Positions 53,561 to 61,200 of a DNA stretch of 64,000 nucleotides are shown here, in pieces. The stretch covers positions 4,519,501-4,583,500 of the forward strand of contig NZ_NPJZ01000001.1 of the NCBI RefSeq assembly GCF_002245895.1. Direction: 5' to 3'. A program made the position numbers and the translations under genes. Every line of letters starts with the position of its first letter. Position 1 is the first letter of the stretch. Below the pieces are notes generated by a model that was not told the DNA's origin, searched no databases, and worked only from the letters and a program-made list of their open reading frames with translations. This DNA comes from Rhodococcus sp. OK302. GTDB lineage: Bacteria > Actinomycetota > Actinomycetes > Mycobacteriales > Mycobacteriaceae.

Positions 53561-56500
53561 CGACCCGCGAGCGGCAGCGCGCCTGCGCCAGAAAGATAGG
53601 GCGGCAGGGTTCCGACGAGAGTCGCTGTGAGGGTGGTCGCCGACGGATCTGCCCGCCCCACACTGAATTTGCGTACCTCGGACGGCCCACTGACCAGAAG
53701 GTCTGCACCCACCGTGGTACTGGTGGTCGCAACACCGACGCCCGAGGATCCCTCGAATGGATCGAAGGACGCAACTTCTCGGAAGGCGACGTCTGTCGAG
53801 TGGTGATCTGGGCTCTCCAGATACATCTCGGGCGCACCATCTAGTCGTGACCCACTCGAGAAGACACGCACCGTTCCTTCGCCTCCACGCATCCCGGTCA
53901 CGATGGACTTCGCTCCGCCCTCGGCACCGGCCACCCATCCCGTCGAGAGAGAAACTCCGTCCCGATAGCTCGGATCGAACGCCAAGAACTGCGACGTCAT
54001 AGCCGGCCCATCCGCATGACCTGCATGTTCGTCGGCGTTTCCTCTTGCGGCTGCTGCGGCCGTGGGTTGGTACAAGTCGTAGCGGAATGTCTTCACCCAC
54101 GGTTCGTCGCCCACGCCCGGCGCTGTAACGATGCTGGCCCGACCGGAATGCGCGTCGACCATTCCGGTGGCAATCGTGACGCCGCTGCTCGAACCTGGAT
54201 ACGGCGTAAATGACCCGAATTCCGCCGGAGTCGTCTTCTTGTCAGCGGGCAGATCAGTCGAGTATATCTTCACCTGCGATTCCATTCCCGGACCCGATCC
54301 GACAATGATGTTGTCCGCCAACGCATTACCGTCGATGTCGACGCCGCCGACGTTGACACCACCGCGGAAGTCTGCGGCGAAAGGAGCGAAGCGCGCCAAC
54401 TCATCGGTGAATGGCTCGCCACTAACCGCGTTGTACGCCACCACTTCCGGAGCCACACCCGGTCCGGTTCCGACGACGAGGTCCAACACCATGTCGGCAT
54501 TCACGTCGGCCATCGCGACGCTGGGTGTCCCCTCGAACGATGGGAACGGCGTCACGGTCGTGACCAACCTGTCGCCGTTGGCGTCAAAGATCTGAACTGT
54601 CGCAGGTACGCCCGGAGAACCCGGGACAGCGACCGCATACGTCGAGACTTCCGGAATCACGTTGACCGTCGCCATGAGGCCGTTGTCCTCGTGATTGAGT
54701 CGATGGCAATGGATCACAAACGTTCCGGTGTATTCAGTGAACTTGGTACGCAAGGTCACCGACGCGGGCACCAGCGCATTCTCGTTCTCATCGGTGACCG
54801 GGGCGGGCACATTGACGTTGTCGATCCCCCACGGCTGAACTCCCGTCGTTGTTCCGGCAACAGGGTCCACTACTTCCATGACTTGAAAGTCGTTGACATG
54901 AATGTGCATCGGATGCTCGTCGTTGTTGAGGTTCGTGATCTTCCATTCCTCGACGGAATTCAAACGCGGTTGGATGAGGGGAATATTGGGAAAGGTGTTG
55001 TCCGCGAATTCGTAGGTGAAAGCCTTCGGATCGCTGTTGCTGGCCTTGTCGTTGCCGAAGCCGCCCGAGACCGTCAGCGAGCGCGTCACGTCGGGGTTCA
55101 TCGGTGCGGTATCCACGAACGACGTGTACGCATCTAGCGCCTGTCCGTACTGGAATGGCGTCGTCCTGCCCTCACCCTGATCTGGGGTGGCTCGAATCAA
55201 CTGCTGGGTCGGGAACGTGAAAAACCCATCGGCATAACTGATCACAGACGGATCGACTGTGACGGTACCGAGTTCTGCCGGCGGATTGTCCGTGCCGTTG
55301 TTCGTGTAGAGAATCCCCGGATTGCTCACCGGTTTCGCGCCTTCGAGCGGCGGCATTTCCAGAACGAGATCCCCGGATGCCGGCATCGTGACCGCAATCG
55401 CGTATCGGGATGCCGGCGGAATAACGAGCCTGGTCCCGTCACCATCGACTGGCGGCTGGACCTGACTGAAAGGATTACCGTCTTGCCCGACAATCGCGAA
55501 CTTCGGATGTGTGCCCGTTGCCGTCTCCGTCAATGTGACCGGCATATATGCGAAGTCACTGATATTTGCGAGGACCCAGATTTCAGTCTGCCCGGGCTTC
55601 AGCTTCAACGATGGCTGAAACTGCCCGTTGACTGTGTACTGCACATCGCGTTGATTGTCCGGCAACGCCGGGTCAGCTGGAACATTCGTGGAATCGCTGG
55701 AAAAGCTCTGCAGATTGCCCGGGACAAACTGATTCTGTCCACGATGATTGGCCGGCGACAGCGGTCCGCTGTACCAATTGGTGAAATACTGTGCGCCGTC
55801 AGTTGTCTCGGAGAAATTCACTGGCGCCAGGCTCGGCTGGTAGGTGCCGTCGGCAAGTTCGGTTCCCGTCGGAGGTACCAGCGTCGAAACGAACTGTGGC
55901 CAGTTCGCATCGTTGAGTTGTTGTCCCTTTCCCTTTCTGTCGAATACGAAGTTGTACTGCAGTGCCATATCGCGAATCGGTATGTCGTTGGCGGTCACTA
56001 TCGGCAAATTGCCGTCGGGACGACCGATTTCGAGTAGTCCGGCCAGTCCTAGATACGTCTGCTGGGCGGTGAGGGTGTGGCGATGGCTGTGGTACCAGTA
56101 CAAGCCGTTGGGCATGGACCCCGGAACCGCGTAGTCGTACACGTTCCCCTGACCCGCCGGAATGTTGAGCAACACGTTGTCGGCATTACCGTCCGGGCTG
56201 ACATGGACTCCATGCGTATGCAGGTTCAGCGGCGCGGACGCCAGCGCCGGCGGATAGATCGGAACCTTCCCACCCGCCGGAGTGAACGCCGGATCGTAGA
56301 AATCTTCGATCGTCAGTCCCTGTAAATCGTTGTCGTAGTGGATGATCAATCGCTCGCCAGGGTTCACTCGGAGCGTCGGCGCCGGGTAGACGTCGCTCGC
56401 CGACGTTGTTCCGTCGGAGGCACTGCCGCGCAGAACCTCATAGCCGAAGAGCAGAAAATTCGACACCGGTCCCGACGCTGTATCGAGTGGAACTGCTCCT

Positions 56501-56700
56501 TGGTGGGCAGACAATCGCACCTCGAGAACACCGTCTTCGCTACTGAGTTTGACGGGTTCCTTGAAGTCGACGGGTGTGGCGTCCGATCCGTAATTCCTGC
56601 CTACGCCGGGGGCCGGATCACTGGATGTGCAGGCGGCCAACGCCACCGTCAGCGACACCACTACCACCGCGACAAGCGCCCTACCCCGCAAAGCGATCAC
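53557..56700 (-). CDS. Multicopper oxidase lipoprotein with FG-GAP-like repeats
   Basis: 1047 residues. Lipoprotein signal with lipobox LAAC (Cys24). Copper motifs: LHTHG, WYHSHRH, HPMHIH, and HCHRLNHEDNGLM holding the type 1 and trinuclear ligands, with Leu at the usual axial Met position. From about residue 715 a second region repeats MADVNADMVLDLVVGTGPG and IDGNALADNIIVGSGPG, typical of FG-GAP/VCBS propeller blades. A laccase-type oxidase (metal or phenol) tethered outside the membrane. GTG start at 56700 with GGGG upstream. The fusion is long: typical enzymes are 500-650 residues. Confidence 0.85.
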   Translation of the reverse strand: MIALRGRALVAVVVVSLTVALAACTSSDPAPGVGRNYGSDATPVDFKEPVKLSSEDGVLEVRLSAHQGAVPLDTASGPVSNFLLFGYEVLRGSASDGTTSASDVYPAPTLRVNPGERLIIHYDNDLQGLTIEDFYDPAFTPAGGKVPIYPPALASAPLNLHTHGVHVSPDGNADNVLLNIPAGQGNVYDYAVPGSMPNGLYWYHSHRHTLTAQQTYLGLAGLLEIGRPDGNLPIVTANDIPIRDMALQYNFVFDRKGKGQQLNDANWPQFVSTLVPPTGTELADGTYQPSLAPVNFSETTDGAQYFTNWYSGPLSPANHRGQNQFVPGNLQSFSSDSTNVPADPALPDNQRDVQYTVNGQFQPSLKLKPGQTEIWVLANISDFAYMPVTLTETATGTHPKFAIVGQDGNPFSQVQPPVDGDGTRLVIPPASRYAIAVTMPASGDLVLEMPPLEGAKPVSNPGILYTNNGTDNPPAELGTVTVDPSVISYADGFFTFPTQQLIRATPDQGEGRTTPFQYGQALDAYTSFVDTAPMNPDVTRSLTVSGGFGNDKASNSDPKAFTYEFADNTFPNIPLIQPRLNSVEEWKITNLNNDEHPMHIHVNDFQVMEVVDPVAGTTTGVQPWGIDNVNVPAPVTDENENALVPASVTLRTKFTEYTGTFVIHCHRLNHEDNGLMATVNVIPEVSTYAVAVPGSPGVPATVQIFDANGDRLVTTVTPFPSFEGTPSVAMADVNADMVLDLVVGTGPGVAPEVVAYNAVSGEPFTDELARFAPFAADFRGGVNVGGVDIDGNALADNIIVGSGPGMESQVKIYSTDLPADKKTTPAEFGSFTPYPGSSSGVTIATGMVDAHSGRASIVTAPGVGDEPWVKTFRYDLYQPTAAAAARGNADEHAGHADGPAMTSQFLAFDPSYRDGVSLSTGWVAGAEGGAKSIVTGMRGGEGTVRVFSSGSRLDGAPEMYLESPDHHSTDVAFREVASFDPFEGSSGVGVATTSTTVGADLLVSGPSEVRKFSVGRADPSATTLTATLVGTLPPYLSGAGALPLAGR

Positions 56701-56817
56701 TGGTTTCCCCGTTCCGAAGCGGCGTGAGATACGTCAGATCAACGCTCAGTAGCTTACCGAGAAAATGCCCTGAACAGGATATTTCGGATATTCAACTTCC
56801 CTTGCGCAACGGTAAGC

Positions 56818-56853
56818 TTGATATGCAAGTCGCCACTTGCCTATAGTGGGGTC
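56818..56853 (+). promoter_or_regulatory. Promoter and operator of the arsR-VOC operon (leaderless)
   Basis: TTGATA (56818-56823), 18-bp spacer, TATAGT (56842-56847), six bases, then GTG 56854. Between the boxes lies GCAAGT-cgcc-ACTTGC (56825-56840), a perfect 6-4-6 inverted repeat, well placed for repression by the ArsR product. Confidence 0.6.
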
Positions 56854-57135
56854 GTGGTCAATGTCTATCGCGCTCTCGACGACGAGACGAGGCGTGTCAT
56901 CCTCGACGAACTCGCCGCGAGCGACGGCCAGACTCTGTTCGAGATCTGCTCAATGCTCACGATGAGGCACAACCTCAGCCTCACCCGTCAGGCAATCTCT
57001 CAGCATCTCGGCGTCCTCGAATCGGCTGGGCTCGTCATGACCGAGCGTCGCGGACGTTCCAAGTTTCACTATTTCAATCCCGAGCCACTCGCCGAAATCA
57101 CCCGCCGATGGCCCGCCAAGACAGGAACACAATGA
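56854..57135 (+). CDS. ArsR-family regulator of a VOC protein
   Basis: 93 residues. Winged helix: VYRALDDETRRVILDELAA, LTRQAISQHLGVLESAGLV, and RRGRSKFHYFNPEPL. No metal-binding cysteine cluster is visible. Start GTG 56854; a longer TTG start would lie inside the promoter. Coupled to the VOC gene by ATGA. Probably represses both and is released by the VOC substrate or a related stress. Confidence 0.82.
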   Translation: MVNVYRALDDETRRVILDELAASDGQTLFEICSMLTMRHNLSLTRQAISQHLGVLESAGLVMTERRGRSKFHYFNPEPLAEITRRWPAKTGTQ

Positions 57136-57539
57136 AAATCAAACTGACAAGCCTGTTCGTCGACGACCAACGAGCAGCCCTCGCCTTCTATACGGACGTC
57201 CTCGGCTTCACGAAGCATCATGACATTCCGCTCGGCGACGACTCCTGGCTCACGGTTAAGTCACCGGAATGGCCCGATGGCCCGGAACTCCTGCTCGAAC
57301 CCGCCAAGCACCCCGCCGTCAAGCCGTACCGCGATGCGCTTGCCGAAGAAGGCATTCCGCTCGCACAGTTCACAGTCGACGACGTCGAGGCCGAATATGC
57401 CCGACTGACAAATTTGGGTGTTGTATTCACTCAGCAACCGACCGATATCGGCACCGCCGTCGTAGCCGTCTTCGACGACACCTGCGGCAACCTCATCCAG
57501 CTCATTGCAATGAAGCCGGACGTGAACCCCGATCACTGA
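57132..57539 (+). CDS. VOC superfamily (glyoxalase/bleomycin resistance) protein
   Basis: 135 residues. Beta-alpha-beta-beta-beta pairs with SLFVDDQRAALAFYTDVLGF at the start and VFDDTCGNLIQLI at the end, the usual VOC metal-site strands (the Glu replaced by Gln in LIQL). May be a glyoxalase-like enzyme or a binding/resistance protein. Directly coupled to the ArsR regulator, whose control it likely shares. Confidence 0.82.
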   Translation: MKIKLTSLFVDDQRAALAFYTDVLGFTKHHDIPLGDDSWLTVKSPEWPDGPELLLEPAKHPAVKPYRDALAEEGIPLAQFTVDDVEAEYARLTNLGVVFTQQPTDIGTAVVAVFDDTCGNLIQLIAMKPDVNPDH

Positions 57540-58559
57540 TCACTCCCGATGGGTAGAACTCGGCGAACCGTGCGCTGGATACGCATGAACGAGCGCGCTC
57601 GATAGCTTCGGAACTGCATGTGTCAGTGTGTGTTCCGCACTGTGCGCAATCGCGTGCGCTTCGGCGAGCGTCGAACGAGGATCGACGTCGAGTTCTGCAT
57701 CGGCATGCAATCGGTGACCGATCCACCGCATTTTCAGTCCGCGAACTCCCAGGACACCAGGCTCATGCTCCAATGCCCGTTGAGCCTCGTCAACCAACGC
57801 GGGTTCTACGCCGTCCATCAGGCGTCGGAACACATCGCGCGCCGCCGAACGCAGAACAGCCACGATGGCAACCGTGATAACGAGGCCGATAATCGGATCC
57901 GCCAACGGAAACCCGAGGGCAACTCCCCCAGCACCCAGCAGAACAGCCAGTGAAGTGAACCCGTCGGTGCGAGCATGTAATCCGTCGGCAATCAGTGCAG
58001 CAGAACCGATCTGCCGCCCGACCCGGATCCGGTACAGCGCCACCAACTCGTTACCGATGAAGCCGATCAATCCGGCTGCCGCAACCCACCCCAGGTGCTC
58101 GATCTCCACAGGATTGATCAATCGCCGAACCGCTTCAACGCCCGCGACCAACGCAGAAATCGCGATCATGACAAGCACAAACAGTCCGGCCAAATCCTCG
58201 GCACGGCCGAAGCCGTAGGTGTAACGACGCGTCGCCGCTCGCGTTCCCAGCGCAAATGCAATCCACAGCGGTATGGCTGTCAATGCGTCGGAAAAGTTGT
58301 GAATAGTGTCCGCCAACAACGCCACCGAACCCGAGATCGTCACGATCGCGACTTGCGCGACCGCCGTGACACTCAGAACGACAAGGCTGATCTTGACGGC
58401 TCGAATGCCGATCTCACTCGATTCGAGTGCGTCGTCAACACTGTCAGTCGCGTCGTGACTGTGCGGCGAGAAGACCTCACGAATCGCGGATCGAAAGCCT
58501 CTCGACGAGTGTCCATGTGCGTGGCCATGACCGTGCATCGTCCTGGCCTCATGCGTCAT
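57540..58559 (-). CDS. Cation diffusion facilitator transporter
   Basis: 339 residues. His-rich N-terminus (HGHGHAHGHSS), about six membrane helices, zinc-site motifs LLADTIHNFSDAL and IADGLHARTDGF (HxxxD twice), and a C-terminal cytosolic domain. Exports Zn, Co, Cd or Mn in exchange for protons. ATGA overlap with the upstream SmtB-like ArsR gene; together a metal-responsive efflux operon. Confidence 0.9.
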   Translation of the reverse strand: MTHEARTMHGHGHAHGHSSRGFRSAIREVFSPHSHDATDSVDDALESSEIGIRAVKISLVVLSVTAVAQVAIVTISGSVALLADTIHNFSDALTAIPLWIAFALGTRAATRRYTYGFGRAEDLAGLFVLVMIAISALVAGVEAVRRLINPVEIEHLGWVAAAGLIGFIGNELVALYRIRVGRQIGSAALIADGLHARTDGFTSLAVLLGAGGVALGFPLADPIIGLVITVAIVAVLRSAARDVFRRLMDGVEPALVDEAQRALEHEPGVLGVRGLKMRWIGHRLHADAELDVDPRSTLAEAHAIAHSAEHTLTHAVPKLSSALVHAYPAHGSPSSTHRE

Positions 58560-58969
58560 GACGCACCAACCTCTCCGGTGGCCTCCGGCGACCTTTCCGG
58601 ATGGATTTTGCGGAGTTCACCGGCGTTGCGATGATGCCCCGGCAGTCCGGGCCCGGCATGCTCTGCATTGAAGACTGCATCTGTAACCAGTTGGCGCACA
58701 TGATCATTCTCGAGACGGTAGAATACCGTCGTACCTTCACGGCGAGTGCGAACCAATCGCGCCATACGCAGTTTTGCCAAATGTTGTGACACTGACGGCG
58801 CCGGCTTGCCAACGCGCTCGGCAAGGTCGTTGACGGACCGTTCCGTGTCGACCAATGCCCACAGAATTTGGACACGAGTTGCGTCGGCGAGCATCCGAAA
58901 GACCTCGACCACCAGATCGACCTGATCTTCGGGGAGCTTTCGACGGCAAACACTACTATCTGCGTTCAT
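58556..58969 (-). CDS. Metal-responsive ArsR/SmtB repressor
   Basis: 137 residues. RMLADATRVQILWAL and PSVSQHLAKLRMARLVRTRREG form the winged helix; the C-terminal helix carries DHVRQLVTDAVFNAEH, the position of the alpha-5 site of SmtB/CzrA types, with HAG..PGHHRN adding histidines. Likely senses Zn or Co/Ni for the efflux gene. ATG 58969 is inside a palindrome and six bases after TACTAT. Confidence 0.85.
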   Translation of the reverse strand: MNADSSVCRRKLPEDQVDLVVEVFRMLADATRVQILWALVDTERSVNDLAERVGKPAPSVSQHLAKLRMARLVRTRREGTTVFYRLENDHVRQLVTDAVFNAEHAGPGLPGHHRNAGELRKIHPERSPEATGEVGAS

Positions 58970-58982
58970 ACGTAGATAGTAG
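58953..58982. promoter_or_regulatory. Operator overlapping the start of the SmtB-like gene
   Basis: CTACTATCT (58953-58961) and AGATAGTAG (58974-58982) form a perfect 9-bp inverted repeat with a 12-nt spacer. It spans the -10 hexamer TACTAT (58976-58981, minus strand), the start codon and the first codons, so bound repressor would block a leaderless transcript. Confidence 0.6.
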
Positions 58983-59097
58983 ATGACGAATGCCGACAAT
59001 TGCGAGCACACAAAGTCGAAACGTATGCCAAGCTAGCGGTACCGAAAGCCAGCCACCAGTATCAAATGGACGCAAACGGCCTGAGCAGGAGACGACG

Positions 59098-59523
59098 ATG
59101 AGTACTGACGACTGGAACGCCGACATCATTGCCACTTTCAGAGCTAACGAAGGACAAGTGGGTGGGCCGTTCGAAGGCGCACCCATGGTGTTGGTCCATC
59201 ACCGGGGCCGCAAGTCCGGGCGCGAGTTCATCAGCCCGATGATGTATATGGCCGACGAACAGGATTCCGACACCATCTACGTTTTTGCATCTAAAGCTGG
59301 AGCCCCCACCAACCCCGACTGGTACTACAACCTCGTTGCTGCGGGCCAGGCCGAGATTGAAGTCGGAACTGAAAAGTACCCGGTATCGGTGCGCGAAGTT
59401 ACCGGCGACAAACGCGAGAAAATCTTCAACCTGCAGGCAAGTCTGTACCCAGGCTTCGCCGAATACGCTGCGAAGACTGCCGGCATCCGCACGATTCCGG
59501 TATTAGCTCTTCGCCGCGCTTGA
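59098..59523 (+). CDS. F420-binding deazaflavin-dependent nitroreductase-type protein
   Basis: 141 residues. DDN-type split-barrel: GGPFEGAPMVLVHHRGRKSG, PMMYMADEQD, FASKAGAPTNPDWYYNL and AAKTAGIRTIPVLAL. Members bind F420 and reduce quinones, biliverdin or drugs. GGAGACGACG precedes ATG. Stands alone between the metal module and a DUF2784 gene. Confidence 0.87.
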   Translation: MSTDDWNADIIATFRANEGQVGGPFEGAPMVLVHHRGRKSGREFISPMMYMADEQDSDTIYVFASKAGAPTNPDWYYNLVAAGQAEIEVGTEKYPVSVREVTGDKREKIFNLQASLYPGFAEYAAKTAGIRTIPVLALRRA

Positions 59524-59551
59524 CTACCGGTCCAGCCATTGCCAGGCCGGC

Positions 59552-59606
59552 ACCGTTTCCATTCGGAAACGGTGATCGGTCTCGACTATTGAAAGACCGA
59601 TCACCG
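59552..59606. terminator. Two competing hairpins between convergent genes
   Basis: ACCGTTTCC-ATTC-GGAAACGGT (59552-59573) and CGGTGATCGGTCT / AGACCGATCACCG (59570-59582 and 59594-59606) share bases and cannot form together. Both fall between the F420-type gene and the DUF2784 gene, whose stop codon lies in the second stem. Confidence 0.6.
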
Positions 59607-59987
59607 AATTGACGACGCTCCCGTATGTGCCCTTGCATGGCGCCCGAGCAACACATACCCCAGCCAGGATCCGACAACGACAGCCGCAGCCACGCCCTGA
59701 ACAATCGGCTCGATACTCACCGGATAAAAGACTCCGGTGATGTAGTGCGCGATAAATCCGGTGGATGGCAATTCGGAGATGCCGGCCATCCGGCGCGCCC
59801 AATTCTCCAGATTTGTGAGTGGGCAGTCGTATCCGATCACCAGCGACCCAGCACCCCAGGCCACCGCCGCGAGGTGAATTGCAATGGTACGACGCCACTT
59901 CCAGGCAAGAAATCCGCCGAACACCACGTACAGCACAAACCCGAAGTGAACGAACACCGTCGCCATTTCGATGACTCGATACACCAT
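59601..59987 (-). CDS. DUF2784 membrane protein
   Basis: 128 residues with four hydrophobic helices. DUF2784 signs: ATVFVHFGFVLYVVFGGFLAWK, DCPLTNLENWARRMAG and FIAHYITGVFYP. Family function is unknown. ATG at 59987 lies after CGATGG on the minus strand with moderate ribosome binding. Confidence 0.82.
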   Translation of the reverse strand: MVYRVIEMATVFVHFGFVLYVVFGGFLAWKWRRTIAIHLAAVAWGAGSLVIGYDCPLTNLENWARRMAGISELPSTGFIAHYITGVFYPVSIEPIVQGVAAAVVVGSWLGYVLLGRHARAHTGASSIR

Positions 59988-60061
59988 CGTCGTCTCCGCT
60001 CGGGACGCGGAAATCCCGCAACAATCCGGACTATCCCGATGCTAGTCCGCTCAACCATTCC

Positions 60062-60688
60062 TTACGCGGTGTAGGCGGCAGTAGTTCGAGCGGCCGCGGC
60101 GCGCGCTTCTTCGGGATCATCGCCGGAGTTGATGGCAGCTTGGGCCCACAGATCACTGCTGGTAGCCATAAATGCTTTTGCTTGGCTACTCGCCGACCAC
60201 TCCGGCGTCTCGATGGGAGTGTTAATTCCCAGTTCGACATGACGCGCCAAGCCAAGCAGCCCCAGATCCCAGCCCACCCCGACTGCACCCGGCCCGTATT
60301 CGGTCCACCGATCCAGATCAACATCAGCCACATGAGTGAAGTCGAAGAGTGTTCCACCACTTGCAGTTTCGGACAACTCGATGGTCACATAGCTCACATC
60401 CCCGCCATACTCCCAGGTGATACCAAGCATGCGAGGGGCTTCACAGACCAGAATTTCGCCACCGGCATTACCGTCGAGCTGATAGCGACCGCCTGGTCGC
60501 GCTTCTCCCGAAACAGCCATGAACCACAGCGGGATACGATCCAATTCTGCGATCGCAGACCACACCGTAGCGATCGGTGCCGTCAGCGCTCGCGACATAC
60601 CGAGCGATCGAGTCTTGCCTACATCACCACCGAGCGCACTCAGCGTTCGAGCAACCAGTGACAGGGAGTCAACTTCGTTGTCGGCCAT
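60062..60688 (-). CDS. SRPBCC/AHSA1-like protein
   Basis: 208 residues. N-terminal extension of about 28 residues (DSLSLVARTLSALGGDVGKTR), then a START-like domain: MSRALTAPIATVWSAIAELD, RIPLWFMAV, PRMLGITWEYGGDVSYVTI, and a final amphipathic helix. GGGAG six bases before ATG. Longer than the paralogue-type gene at 22987. No partner gene is suggested. Confidence 0.8.
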   Translation of the reverse strand: MADNEVDSLSLVARTLSALGGDVGKTRSLGMSRALTAPIATVWSAIAELDRIPLWFMAVSGEARPGGRYQLDGNAGGEILVCEAPRMLGITWEYGGDVSYVTIELSETASGGTLFDFTHVADVDLDRWTEYGPGAVGVGWDLGLLGLARHVELGINTPIETPEWSASSQAKAFMATSSDLWAQAAINSGDDPEEARAAAARTTAAYTA

Positions 60689-60760
60689 AACGCTCCCGCA
60701 GTGTCGGAAAGTTGTCCGCCCAATCGTTGGACAGTGACCTGCTCACCGTCAAGTGCCGCC

Positions 60761-61105
60761 CTATTCAGCAGCGAGCAGCACGTCGGTATCGAAACAGCTG
60801 TGCGTGCCGGTGTGGCAGGCCGCGCCTTCCTGATCGACGATGAGCAGGATCGAATCCCCGTCGCAGTCCAGACGTACTTCATGGACGTACTGGGTGTGGC
60901 CCGACGTTTCACCCTTGACCCAGTACTGCTGACGCGAACGCGAGTAGTACGTTCCCTTGCGTGTTTCCAGAGTCCGTGCGAGCGCTTCGTCGTCCATCCA
61001 CGCAACCATCAGAACATCTCCGGTGGACTTTTCCTGCGCGACCGCGCTGAACAGTCCGGCATCGTTTCGCTTCAGCTTCGCTGCAATTGCGGGATCAAGA
61101 CTCAT
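60761..61105 (-). CDS. hisI: Phosphoribosyl-AMP cyclohydrolase
   Basis: 114 residues. [30 protein letters not shown], shown here by its parts ([24 protein letters not shown]), and the zinc cysteines in DCDGDS and CHTGTHSCF are diagnostic. Opens the ring of phosphoribosyl-AMP in histidine synthesis. ATG 61105 chosen: TATAAA lies six bases before it, and the 33 codons upstream are not family-like. Other his genes are not in the window. Confidence 0.94.
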   Translation of the reverse strand: MSLDPAIAAKLKRNDAGLFSAVAQEKSTGDVLMVAWMDDEALARTLETRKGTYYSRSRQQYWVKGETSGHTQYVHEVRLDCDGDSILLIVDQEGAACHTGTHSCFDTDVLLAAE

Positions 61106-61111
61106 AGGACG

Positions 61112-61117
61112 TTTATA
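61112..61117 (-). promoter_or_regulatory. -10 element of hisI (leaderless)
   Basis: TATAAA on the minus strand six bases before ATG 61105; no ribosome binding site; -35 region weak. Confidence 0.5.
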
Positions 61118-61200
61118 CCTGCCGAACGCACCACATACAGCATTTGCATGGTCGCACGACCCGGCAATCGGAGTGAGGTGCAGGTGCGCGAGTTCCCTAC

